From: Halioglobus maricola
Lineage (GTDB): Bacteria > Pseudomonadota > Gammaproteobacteria > Pseudomonadales > Halieaceae
DNA: 64,000 nucleotides
Assembly (NCBI RefSeq): GCF_009388985.1
Contig: NZ_CP036422.1
Location: forward strand, 2,990,501-3,054,500
Reading direction: 5' to 3'
Part shown: one piece after another, positions 53,718 through 61,392 of the stretch
Layout: each line of letters opens with the position of its first letter
How positions within the stretch are numbered: position 1 is the first letter of the stretch
Position numbers and translations under genes: made by a program
The notes under the pieces: generated by a model
What the model was told of the DNA's origin: nothing
Database searches by the model: none
What the model saw: only the letters and a program-made list of their open reading frames with translations

Positions 53718-55352
53718 ATGAGATTAATGCAAATACGCCTGTGCATCTTATCGGCCATGATTTTTTCAACTAACGTCATGGCAGGTATTCCTGAAAAGCC
53801 CAATTTTCTGCTTATCGTTGTAGATGATATGGGTTATTCCGACATCAGCCCATTCGGGGGCGAAATAGAAACGCCGGCGATCCAATCAATCGCTGATAAA
53901 GGTCTTAAGTTTACGAATTACTACGTTGGTCCGAGCTGTTCGGCAACTCGTTCAATGCTGTTGTCGGGTAACGACAACCATGTAGCGGGTCTCGGCAATA
54001 TGGACGAGCTCCTCACCTCCCACCAGAGGGGTAAGCCTGGCTATGAAGGCTATTTGAATGACAGAGTGGTTTCTTTGGGCACTGTCCTGAAAGGCGCTGG
54101 CTACAACACCTACATGGCTGGCAAATGGCATTTAGGACACGAACCAGAGCAAGACCCGTCTCGGCGAGGTTTCGACAGGTCGTTTACCCTCCTACAGGGA
54201 GGAGCTAGCCACTTCGATGATGAATGGATGATGTACGCCAATTACACGCCCACCTACAGGGAAGATGGCGTGCGAACCCATGTTCCATCCGGCTTTTATT
54301 CTTCTGAGTTTTACGCCAACAAGATAATTAGCTACATGGAAGAACAAAAAGACGACAAGCCATTTCTTGCTTACCTCGCGTTTACTGCCCCACATGACCC
54401 TCTGCATGTTCCTGACGAGTGGTTAGAGAATAAAACCTGGGATTACAAAAAGGGATACGACAAGATTCGGGCTGAGCGGCTGTCGCGGATGAAGAAACTG
54501 GGCATAGTTTCTGATGAGGCGCAGCTTTCTCCCTGGGTGACGGGGGTGCCAGAATGGGGCGACCTTTCAGAGGACGAGCAAGCCAAGGAAATAAGGCTTA
54601 TGGAAATTTACGCTGCGATGGTGGCGAATATTGACCACCATGTTGGTCGAGTGCTGAGTTATCTTGAAGAGTCTGGCAAGGACAAAAATACTATTGTTGT
54701 GTTCATGTCTGACAATGGTGCAAACGGATTCGATATGGCGAGCTACCCACGCACGGGCCAAGACTGGGTCGATCGAAATTCAGATAACCGTTTATCCAAC
54801 TGGGGGAGACGTGGTTCCAGAATCGCCGCCGGTGGCGGATGGGCACAGGTCAGTTCGACCCCATTCCACCTCTACAAGCACTTCCTCGCAGAAGGCGGAA
54901 TACGATCTCCACTGATAGTCAGTGGACCTGGAATTCCATTCGAGGGAGAGACTACGGATGCGCTTGCCCACGTTATGGACATTGCTCCTACGTTCATCAG
55001 TTTGGCCGGAGCAAAGTATCCTGAGCATTCCAATGGCAATAGGCTACGGCCGCCGCTGGGTAAGCCCATGGGCCCTCTGTTGTCGGGGAGTAGCTCCAAA
55101 ATCTATGAGGCTGACGAAGCTCTGGGTTGGGAGTACAACGATTCCAAGGCGCTAAGGATGGGGCAGTACAAAGCTACTCTAACTGTTGAACCATTCGGCA
55201 ATGGCCAGTGGCAGGTCTTCGACGTTAGTGTTGACCCCGGGGAAAAAAATGACCTGTCTAGCGCTATGCCAGAACTTACAGAAGACCTGATTGAGGCGTG
55301 GGGGGACTTCGCCAACACGGTCGGTGTGGTTCCACTTGAGGCCGCCGAATAG
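53718..55352 (+). CDS. exported sulfatase (third copy)
   Basis: A 544-residue type I sulfatase. A signal peptide (MRLMQIRLCILSAMIFSTNV, ending AMA) begins at the ATG at 53718, so I use that rather than the GTG at 53682. The formylglycine position is Cys74 in SCSATRSMLLSG (CxATR, the alanine-type motif). VDDMGYSD, MAGKWHLG and FMSDNGANG supply metal and active-site residues. It resembles the 41569 sulfatase more than the 44709 one. Codon and base composition is more AT-rich than in the 23-51 kb genes, in line with the accessory region. Whether it acts with the neighbouring lipid-head-group genes is unclear. Confidence 0.92.
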   Translation: MRLMQIRLCILSAMIFSTNVMAGIPEKPNFLLIVVDDMGYSDISPFGGEIETPAIQSIADKGLKFTNYYVGPSCSATRSMLLSGNDNHVAGLGNMDELLTSHQRGKPGYEGYLNDRVVSLGTVLKGAGYNTYMAGKWHLGHEPEQDPSRRGFDRSFTLLQGGASHFDDEWMMYANYTPTYREDGVRTHVPSGFYSSEFYANKIISYMEEQKDDKPFLAYLAFTAPHDPLHVPDEWLENKTWDYKKGYDKIRAERLSRMKKLGIVSDEAQLSPWVTGVPEWGDLSEDEQAKEIRLMEIYAAMVANIDHHVGRVLSYLEESGKDKNTIVVFMSDNGANGFDMASYPRTGQDWVDRNSDNRLSNWGRRGSRIAAGGGWAQVSSTPFHLYKHFLAEGGIRSPLIVSGPGIPFEGETTDALAHVMDIAPTFISLAGAKYPEHSNGNRLRPPLGKPMGPLLSGSSSKIYEADEALGWEYNDSKALRMGQYKATLTVEPFGNGQWQVFDVSVDPGEKNDLSSAMPELTEDLIEAWGDFANTVGVVPLEAAE

Positions 55353-55411
55353 TCCCTAACGAGGTGAACGCGGACCCTTTCTACCCTCTGGCGCACTCCA
55401 GAACCACAAGC

Positions 55412-55437
55412 GTCTGCTTTCGCCTAGGAAGAGACAT
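55412..55437 (+). repeat. TCCGCTTT palindromic repeat, copy 6
   Basis: GTCTGCTTTCGCCTAGGAAG followed by AGACAT, close to copy 1 at 51885 including the AAGAGACA end. It sits in the gene-free 466-nt gap after the sulfatase. Confidence 0.65.
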
Positions 55438-55510
55438 TCCACACATGGTGTATGTTTTCGGCCGAAAATCACTCACTTGGTTGTCGTGTTACATCTGGAA
55501 TCAGGCTACT

Positions 55511-55528
55511 CACGGAAATTGTTCCGTG
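55511..55528. other. hairpin in the gap after the third sulfatase
   Basis: CACGGAA-ATTG-TTCCGTG is a perfect 7-bp stem with a 4-nt loop. No U tract follows on either strand, so it is not a clear terminator. Apart from copy 6 of the repeat I see nothing else in the gap 55353-55818. Confidence 0.4.
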
Positions 55529-55818
55529 CAAATTAAAAATCATTCCGCTGTTCGCCAGATTAAATAGAGCGTATAGTCCGCAACCAGTCCAATCCTGTAT
55601 CGAGCCTACTGGCCACACGCCTCTATCCTCCTTATTGCGACTCTGTCTTGCTAGCAAGCGAATAGTGTCGATTCATAGTACCTGCGGTCTGCGCTTCTCA
55701 ATCTTAATGAGGGCCGCCAGCGTTTTAGCATCACCCTGTTCTATAGAGCAGCGTTCTGCCACGCGTTTTCTTAATGCTAGGTGCACCTTAATTTGTAGTT
55801 AGTAGTTCTAGGATCACA

Positions 55819-56472
55819 ATGGCCACAGGCAGCGAAGAATCTCACGAGTTACAACCCGCTATAATTTCCTACGTTAAAGATTTGCCTAACGTGTGTTCGC
55901 TTGCTGGCTTGGCCTGCACAATATTGGCGATTTATTTTAGTATCCTTGGTGTTTACCACGCGGCGATGATTGGCATGATCTGGGCCGTTGCTTTCGACTG
56001 GGCCGATGGGCTAATTGCTAGAAGAATGAAGGGTCGTACAGGCAGCGACCAGATATTTGGCGGTCAACTCGATCTGCTAATAGACATTGTGAGCTATGGC
56101 GTCACACCTGCGATTCTTTTGCTTAGCTATGGGGAGTTCGACCCCATATTTCTGCCGGTAGCGTTCGTAATGCTCGCTGCCGCAGCAATACGGTTAAGTT
56201 ACTTCAGTACATATGGTTTGTCGGACGAGTCTAAGTACACAGGGCTGGCGCTGGATAACAACAACATTGCCTTGGTGTTCATCTTCATTTTTGAAAACGT
56301 TTTTCCTCACGAAATTTTCACTGTAATCCTATATGTCACTGCCCTGGGTCTTGCCGCGCTGAATGTATCACAGATCAAAACACCCAAATTTTCTGGCGTC
56401 CCCCGCAATGTTTATCTACTTACGTTTTACACATTTGGAATAACGGGCATTTATGGATGGAAACTTTTATAG
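55819..56472 (+). CDS. CDP-alcohol phosphatidyltransferase
   Basis: A 217-residue membrane enzyme with about six helices. The signature DGxxAR...GxxxDxxxD is present: Asp63, Gly64, Ala67, Arg68, then Gly81, Asp85 and Asp89, which bind the metal and CDP. The stretch between Arg68 and Gly81 is 12 residues, longer than the usual 8-9, an insertion containing KGRTGSD. The following IDIVSYGVTPA resembles phosphatidylserine synthase-type proteins. It would join a CDP-activated alcohol or CDP-diacylglycerol with a second substrate in a phospholipid. A cytidylyltransferase gene follows after 63 nt, which suggests the two make a specific head group; the identity is unknown. Confidence 0.9.
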   Translation: MATGSEESHELQPAIISYVKDLPNVCSLAGLACTILAIYFSILGVYHAAMIGMIWAVAFDWADGLIARRMKGRTGSDQIFGGQLDLLIDIVSYGVTPAILLLSYGEFDPIFLPVAFVMLAAAAIRLSYFSTYGLSDESKYTGLALDNNNIALVFIFIFENVFPHEIFTVILYVTALGLAALNVSQIKTPKFSGVPRNVYLLTFYTFGITGIYGWKLL

Positions 56473-56535
56473 CAGGCATCAAAGTCGGTGCCGAATGGTG
56501 CCGGAAGTTACTTTTTTCACAGGAAAAAATGCCAC

Positions 56536-56979
56536 ATGATTGTATATACCTTAGGTACTTTTGATTTGTTGCACGTAGGACATCTTGCTTTACTGGCATA
56601 TTGTAAATCGTTAGGAGACACCCTGGCCGTTGGCGTTGCTTCAGATCGAGTTGTTAATTCATACAAGCCCAACGTGCCAGTTATTCCTCTTGAGGAGCGA
56701 ATGGAAATGCTCAAAGCATTGCGGTGCGTTGATATTGTTCGACCCTACTATGAGCTTGAATACGTCTCTGGTTGCAAAGCACTAAATGCCGATATTTTCG
56801 TAGTTGGTGAAGATTGGGGAACTAAATCCCACAATATTGCGGTGGAGTCTTATCTGAAATCGGGAGGTAAGCAGATCAAACAGGTGCTTTACGATCCCCG
56901 CACTTCATCCACCAAAATAAAACAAAATGTCAGGGATCAAACTAGTAACGGAATCTACTCTAAATTGTCTGTCGCCTAG
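56536..56979 (+). CDS. cytidylyltransferase (glycerol-3-phosphate/CDP-alcohol type)
   Basis: A 147-residue nucleotidyltransferase of the TagD/RfaE-C type. The phosphate-binding HxGH is His13-Val-Gly-His16 in GTFDLLHVGH, and the C-terminal substrate motif is RTSSTKIK (122-129), matching the family's R-x-S/T-S-T-x-I-K. It couples CTP with a phosphorylated alcohol to give a CDP-alcohol. The ATG at 56536 is chosen because the family starts MxxVxTxGTFD there, with AGGA 11 nt upstream. It would supply the CDP-alcohol for the membrane transferase just upstream; the alcohol (glycerol, ethanolamine, ribitol or other) is not readable. Confidence 0.92.
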   Translation: MIVYTLGTFDLLHVGHLALLAYCKSLGDTLAVGVASDRVVNSYKPNVPVIPLEERMEMLKALRCVDIVRPYYELEYVSGCKALNADIFVVGEDWGTKSHNIAVESYLKSGGKQIKQVLYDPRTSSTKIKQNVRDQTSNGIYSKLSVA

Positions 56980-57025
56980 TGGCAAAAAGTAGACCTTGAA
57001 CCACTGAAGTTGAGGCGTTTCTAGC

Positions 57026-57056
57026 GGGCGTTGAGGTGAAAGTGGACATCTAGCCC
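57026..57056 (-). repeat. TCCGCTTT palindromic repeat, copy 7
   Basis: The unit GGGCGTTGAGGTGAAAGTGG followed by ACATCTAGCCC is the minus-orientation form, with GGGC/GCCC ends able to pair. Together with copy 8 it forms a divergent pair of repeats about 80 nt across. Confidence 0.55.
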
Positions 57057-57058
57057 AC

Positions 57059-57616
57059 TTGGGCCGATTCTGGCTCCAAAAGGTCCGCTTTCGCCTAATA
57101 GCGGTCTTCGGGGTATCCTTACTTCGAGATCCTGAGAACGCAGACAATGACTATTATGCAGTAGAGTTCTATGGCGGTGCACTACCTTCACCTGGGGACG
57201 ATAAAGATAGTTCTGAATCTCCTAGATCAGATGTTTCAATAGTCGATATTCTAGAGGATATCTTGGATGAGGAGCCTGACCGAGATGACGAAAATGACGA
57301 TCCTTTGGAGGTTGCAGCTAACGGCGATATAACTCCAGTTGAACAATGGGATGGCTATAATAATGGTAATGCATCGTCCTTCCCATCAACCACTGAGAAT
57401 GAGCGGTTTAATGCATGTATGGATAATTGCCTAAATCCAGACGACCCTATTGCCGATGCACAAATATGTACCGTTTCAGGAACACTTACTGAGCAGGTTC
57501 TTCGGCGGAGGGTCATTACTCAGACACCCTATGGTGCCGGAGTCGAGGTGGTTTGTAGTGCGGCGGGCTACGTCTATACCCGTGGCTCTTGTCACCAAAG
57601 ATGTGCAAACTACTGA
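57059..57616 (+). pseudogene. hypothetical protein fragment, Cys-rich C-terminus
   Basis: The open frame of up to 185 residues ends in a real-looking segment: an acidic middle (ESPRSDVSIVDILEDILDEE) and then Cys-rich NACMDNCLNP, AQICTVSGT, EVVCSAAGYV and SCHQRCANY, suggesting a secreted disulfide-containing domain. The first about 20 codons run through copy 8 of the TCCGCTTT repeat, there is no ATG near a proper start, and a TTG at 57059 is the only early start. I read it as a gene that lost its beginning when the repeat inserted or as a fragment. The family is not recognised. Confidence 0.45.
57083..57106 (+). repeat. TCCGCTTT palindromic repeat, copy 8
   Basis: GTCCGCTTTCGCCTAATAGC followed by GGTC; CCGCT (57085-57089) and AGCGG (57100-57104) can pair. 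It overlaps the open reading frame that begins at 57059. Confidence 0.65.
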
Positions 57617-57648
57617 GTCATGTAAGGTGCTTGCCATTGAGAAATTTC

Positions 57649-57900
57649 ATGAATCGTAAAGAGCAGTACAGCATCATGAGAGGTGCAGGTAGCGTATTGG
57701 TAAAAATGGGGCCGTGCCCTATGTGCCACAAGCTGATTTTTGTTGATGAAGAGGATTGTCCGCATTGCGGCTACGCACTTACCGAAGAAGAGCGTCAACA
57801 TATGATCAAGAGAATTGAAAAGAACAATCGATACAGTATGGCCTTCGGTGCATTGTTCTTTGGTTCTTTGTTTGGTGCAGTGGTCTACTTTATCGTATAG
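57649..57900 (+). CDS. small zinc-ribbon membrane protein
   Basis: An 83-residue protein with a zinc-ribbon CPMC...CPHC (Cys23, Cys26, Cys37, Cys40) and one C-terminal membrane helix (about 64-82: AFGALFFGSLFGAVVYFIV). The ATG at 57649 is used; the frame extends to 57589 in the preceding gene but with no better start. Zinc ribbons next to a single helix occur in small regulatory membrane proteins. No known family is recognised. It lies in the accessory region with other small unknown genes. Confidence 0.7.
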   Translation: MNRKEQYSIMRGAGSVLVKMGPCPMCHKLIFVDEEDCPHCGYALTEEERQHMIKRIEKNNRYSMAFGALFFGSLFGAVVYFIV

Positions 57901-58087
57901 GCATTGCCTGAAAGACGTTTGATAAAAAATCCTACTTTTCGCAGTATTATCGCGATAACGGATGAAACAAATTAATCTTGAACAGTCGGAGTTTTCTACT
58001 TTTGGCTGGAGCGATTATGGGGGGCTCTACTGGACGTCCTGGCAAGTTTGAGGCCTATTTTTTTTCGTTCAGCATAGCGAGGAAGTG

Positions 58088-58627
58088 ATGAGACAAATTT
58101 TCAGAATGCTAGTGGCGATAGCGGCGATGGCGCAAATACCCGCTCCAGTAGCAGAAGTTCTAGAGCTGCAATTAATAGACTTCGGGCTCTACAACATAGA
58201 AAACGCGATTGACCGGCCGTTGCCAGGCATCACTTCATCCAGCCACAAAATCCAAGGTAAGGAGACGCTGATTAGGCAGACTGATATTGTTCCAGCTGTA
58301 TTGGGAAATAAATTCGGTTTCCGATACAAAGTGGTGGGGCAGAACGTTGGCTCGGAGATTGAGCTAAAAGTTGTAATAACGTACCCCAGTCAAGGTCTGC
58401 ATGATCCGAAAACTGGAAAGGTGCATCTCAAAGATGTCTATAGTATTCCAGCGATCATCGGAGCAACACAGACAACATATTACAGTTTTGATCATGAGTG
58501 GGAACTTGTCGAAGGGGTCTGGGTTCGCCAGCTATGGCGCAATAACCAGCTGTTAATAGAGAAAAAATTTGAGGTGACCAAGAGCAATGAAGCGGCATGC
58601 ATAGAACACCAGTGCCCACAGAGCTAG
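58088..58627 (+). CDS. exported DUF3859-like protein
   Basis: A 179-residue protein with a signal peptide (residues 1-22, ending APVAE). The soluble part reads LQLIDFGLYNIENA, GNKFGFRYKVVGQNVGSEIELKVVITYP and GLHDPKTGKVH, then YYSFDHEWELVEGVWVRQLW. This pattern matches the DUF3859 family of small periplasmic proteins as I remember it, with a beta-rich fold of unknown function. GAGGAAG lies directly before; the ATG at 58088 is preferred to the GTG at 58085. A periplasmic role is predicted from the signal peptide. Confidence 0.68.
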   Translation: MRQIFRMLVAIAAMAQIPAPVAEVLELQLIDFGLYNIENAIDRPLPGITSSSHKIQGKETLIRQTDIVPAVLGNKFGFRYKVVGQNVGSEIELKVVITYPSQGLHDPKTGKVHLKDVYSIPAIIGATQTTYYSFDHEWELVEGVWVRQLWRNNQLLIEKKFEVTKSNEAACIEHQCPQS

Positions 58628-58769
58628 AATTGGACGAACAAGAAAACACCCATTCATGTGAATGAATCCGCTGTATTTTCCCAGTCAGTTTTGCATTCAA
58701 TATTGCGCCGAGAATGAGTATGGAAATCAGTAAGTTGCTATGTCAAGAATCATGTTGCTGAACCCAGTG

Positions 58770-58968
58770 TTCGTTCCGTAGTCGAAAGCTGTGCCATGGT
58801 TTTGCTTCTCGCCGAGACCAGCAGGTAATCGGCCTGGGGGGCATTAAGAACACATATCTTCTCGCCCCGCAGCCGATATCCACCGCCCTGCGTATCGCCA
58901 AGCGGCTGGGCCGTCACGCCTACAAAACCGGGATTGCCCCGCGATCCGGGCTCTTCCAGGGCCAGGGC
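58770..58968 (-). pseudogene. acyl-CoA dehydrogenase fragment
   Basis: The minus-strand frame reads ALALEEPGSRGNPGFVGVTA and on through GYRLRGEKICVLNAPQADYLLVSARS, clearly the middle beta domain of an acyl-CoA dehydrogenase (compare LALAYSEPGA and LDGRKTVVL in intact enzymes). About 65 residues remain and both ends are missing, so it is a relic. It lies between the last island gene and tRNA-Ser. It may be the remains of a gene displaced by the island. Confidence 0.7.
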
Positions 58969-59148
58969 TGCTTTCCGACAGCAGCCGATTAGGGCTGCGA
59001 AGACGCAAGGAAGAGACGCACACAGGAACACACCGAGCAGATCTGATCTCCAACAGCAGTTTTACTGCACGCTTTGGACGTGGCATTACTCAAGCTACTA
59101 CCCCAATCTGGTTCGTTCCGCACCATAGGGACCCAAGCCCGAACCACC

Positions 59149-59268
59149 ATGTTGGCACAAGGCAGGAATGACCGCAGCAAAACTGTCTACCAGCGCCACC
59201 AACCAGAGCAGACACCGCTCTACCAGCTCGTCGAAGCGCACTACCCCGCCTTTAGACAGGACACATAA
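59149..59268 (+). pseudogene. N-terminal fragment of an IS91-family transposase
   Basis: The frame contains VYQRHQPEQTPLYQLVEAHY, which matches the start region of IS91-type transposases (RPRxPxxSPLYxLVExHxxxF), then stops at TAA 59268. The zinc finger and catalytic domain that should follow are missing. Together with the C-terminal fragment at 51.2 kb it brackets the accessory region. The two fragments point the same way, so they are pieces of two copies rather than one split element. Confidence 0.65.
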
Positions 59269-59392
59269 AAGCGATTGGCCCAAATGCAGGGGAAAGGTCA
59301 GAAGGCGTAGCACCCAAACAAGAATTCCGCCACAGACATACCACACGGACGCATGGTCGGCAGAATTAAGATAATGAATCTAAAGGAAAAAA

Positions 59393-59483
59393 TGGCGGAG
59401 AGCGAGGGATTCGAACCCTCGATAGGGTATAAGCCTATACACCCTTAGCAGGGGTGCGCCTTCAGCCACTCGGCCAGCTCTCC
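59393..59483 (-). tRNA. tRNA-Ser(GCT)
   Basis: A 91-nt tRNA on the minus strand. GGAGAGC (59483 side) pairs with GCTCTCC, and GCCA follows at the 3' end. The D arm GCCGAGTGGC, the long variable arm typical of serine tRNAs (TATAGGCTTATA) and the T arm GGGTTCGAATCCC are all visible. The anticodon GCT within CTGCTAA reads AGC/AGU codons. It follows csrA as in other gammaproteobacteria. Its 3' end faces the accessory region, a usual insertion position for islands, though I found no duplicate of the tRNA end. Confidence 0.95.
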
Positions 59484-59606
59484 GGAAGGATTTTCGAACG
59501 AAATATAAACGTTGCGAACTGTGTCAGACAGGCTGTCCGACACAGGCGCGGCATAATACCACAACTAGAGCGAAATCAAAGCCATAGGACGGCTTTGAGG
59601 TGCGAT

Positions 59607-59804
59607 TTAATCGTTACTGCCGGCAACCTTTGAACGTTTTTCATCGTCCTGGATACGGGCGTAGATTTCTTCGCGGTGAACGGCAACATCACGTGGCGCA
59701 TTAACACCTATGCGCACCTGATTTCCTTTGACGCCGAGCACTGTGACGGTAATCTCGTCCCCTACCATCAGTGACTCGCCTACCCTGCGGGTGAGTATCA
59801 GCAT
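59607..59804 (-). CDS. csrA: carbon storage regulator CsrA
   Basis: A 65-residue RNA-binding global regulator that binds GGA motifs in leader RNAs to repress or stabilise mRNAs. It begins [18 protein letters not shown] and contains [14 protein letters not shown] and REEIYARI, the complete beta-strand and RNA-contact set of the family. The frame is open to 59861, but the ATG at 59804 is the family start and has TGGAG upstream. That GGA may take part in autoregulation. It lies between lysC and tRNA-Ser as in related bacteria. Confidence 0.97.
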   Translation of the reverse strand: MLILTRRVGESLMVGDEITVTVLGVKGNQVRIGVNAPRDVAVHREEIYARIQDDEKRSKVAGSND

Positions 59805-59862
59805 ATTGTTCTCCAGTCTCTTGCCTGCCTGCGGGCGTACGCCTCTTCTGGCAGTTCGCACT

Positions 59863-59878
59863 CCCGACGCGGATCGGG
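59863..59878 (-). promoter_or_regulatory. hairpin in the csrA leader
   Basis: CCCGA-TCCGCG-TCGGG is a perfect 5-bp stem about 60 nt upstream of the csrA ATG on the minus strand. Leader hairpins with GGA loops or flanks are often CsrA targets, but the GGA here is outside the loop, so this is tentative. Confidence 0.3.
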
Positions 59879-59976
59879 TCCCTGCGATTATTCGAGTATT
59901 TGTAAGTGTAGTTTGCCGCCTTTCGATTGCCAGTACAAAAAACCTTGTTTCTTATACTTGCAACTTGGCATGTTCG

Positions 59977-61218
59977 TTAGTCAGCGTTCTCGTCATTTGG
60001 TTCCCCTTCCAGGCCAAAGGATGAGTGCAAAGCACGCACGGCCAGTTCGAGAAACTTCTCTTCGATGATCACCGAAATCTTGATCTCGGAAGTCGTGATC
60101 ATCTGAATGTTAATGCCTACTTCAGCCAGCGCAGCGAACATCTGGCTCGCCACCCCGGCGTGGGAGCGCATACCCACGCCCACTACCGACACCTTGGCTA
60201 TCTTGCTGTCTGAACGCACTTCCCTGGCCTTGATCTCGTTAGCCACCGCCGTCAACACTTCCTCGCCCCGGGGCAGGTCGTTCCGGCCCACGGTGAAGGT
60301 GAAGTCAGTCGTGCCATCCTCGGCCACGTTCTGCACAATCACATCGACCTCAATATTGGCATCGCCAATGGGCCCGAGAATACGGTGGGCTACGCCTGGC
60401 ATATCAGGCACGCCCAATATAGTGAGCTTGGCCTCATCGCGGTTAAAAGCGATACCAGCAATAGTCGGCGTTTCCATCTCGTCGTCTTCCTCAAGTGTGA
60501 TCAGGGTTCCAGGGCCTTCCTGGAAACTGTGCAATACCCGCAGGGGCACGTTGTACTTACCTGCAAACTCCACGGCGCGTATCTGCAGCACCTTGGAGCC
60601 CATGCTGGCCATCTCCAGCATTTCTTCAAACGTAATCTTGTCCAGACGGCGGGCACCATCGACCACTCGAGGGTCGGTGGTATATACGCCGTCCACATCG
60701 GTGTAGATCTGACATTCGTCAGCTTTTAGCGCCGCTGCCAATGCCACAGCGGTAGTGTCGGATCCACCGCGACCCAAGGTGGTGATATTGCCGTGCTCGT
60801 CCACCCCCTGGAAACCCGCCACCACGATGACAAAACCGGCATCGAGATCAGCGTGCAGGCGGGCATCATCAATCTCCCGAATACGCGCCTTGGTATGGGA
60901 GTCGTCGGTGAGAATCCGAACCTGGCTACCGTTGTAGCTCTTGGCCTGGACGCCGCGTTTGTTCAGCGCCATCGACAGCAATGCCGTTGTCACCTGCTCG
61001 CCAGTAGACACCAGCACGTCCATCTCGCGAGGCACGGGTCGGTCCTGAATCTCATGGGCAAGGCCAATCAGGCGATTGGTTTCGCCAGACATCGCCGAGA
61101 CCACCACGACCACACTGTGGCCATCGGCGCGAAATTTCTGCACCTTATCTGCCACTTGCTCGATACGTTCGATACTCCCCACGGAAGTACCACCAAATTT
61201 CTGTACGATTAAGCTCAT
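59977..61218 (-). CDS. lysC: aspartate kinase
   Basis: A 413-residue aspartokinase that phosphorylates L-aspartate, the entry to lysine, threonine and methionine synthesis. It starts MSLIVQKFGGTSVGS (the ATG at 61218; the frame is open to 61230). The kinase motif VVVVSAMSGETNRLI and the GRGGSDTTAVALAAALKA segment are present, and the C-terminal half holds two ACT domains that bind lysine or threonine as feedback inhibitors. Length and ACT layout match the monofunctional class. The gene order alaS-lysC-csrA is conserved in gammaproteobacteria. Confidence 0.97.
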   Translation of the reverse strand: MSLIVQKFGGTSVGSIERIEQVADKVQKFRADGHSVVVVVSAMSGETNRLIGLAHEIQDRPVPREMDVLVSTGEQVTTALLSMALNKRGVQAKSYNGSQVRILTDDSHTKARIREIDDARLHADLDAGFVIVVAGFQGVDEHGNITTLGRGGSDTTAVALAAALKADECQIYTDVDGVYTTDPRVVDGARRLDKITFEEMLEMASMGSKVLQIRAVEFAGKYNVPLRVLHSFQEGPGTLITLEEDDEMETPTIAGIAFNRDEAKLTILGVPDMPGVAHRILGPIGDANIEVDVIVQNVAEDGTTDFTFTVGRNDLPRGEEVLTAVANEIKAREVRSDSKIAKVSVVGVGMRSHAGVASQMFAALAEVGINIQMITTSEIKISVIIEEKFLELAVRALHSSFGLEGEPNDENAD

Positions 61219-61357
61219 TAACGCTCGCAAAAGCCCGATGTTAGGGCGCTTCAGACAATTTTAGCCGGATAAAAAAGGGGCGCTATTAAACACCAGATTG
61301 GTGAAAAATTAAACCGTTTGCGGGGAGAGAAAGAATGGGAATTTGTCGGGGAGATAT

Positions 61358-61383
61358 GCAGGCGCGGTTCGCACCGCGCCTGC
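61358..61383 (-). terminator. GC-rich hairpin after alaS
   Basis: GCAGGCGCGGT and ACCGCGCCTGC pair perfectly (11 bp, 4-nt loop), 10 nt past the alaS stop on the minus strand. ATATCTCC follows with no U tract, so this may be a weak or factor-dependent terminator. Confidence 0.45.
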
Positions 61384-61392
61384 TGCGGAAAA

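Noticed and set aside
51885..57106. Integron cassette array with attC sites
   Set aside because: The repeats are in both orientations, lack the RYYYAAC/GTTRRRY core sites, and no integron integrase is present.
59393..59483. An island attachment-site duplication of the tRNA-Ser 3' end
   Set aside because: I looked for a second copy of the tRNA 3' sequence near 51 kb and found none, so site-specific integration is not supported.
61233..61247. GCCC-N7-GGGC hairpin followed by TTTT upstream of lysC
   Set aside because: The stem is only 4 bp and lies 15 nt before the start codon, so it is too weak to call a terminator or attenuator.
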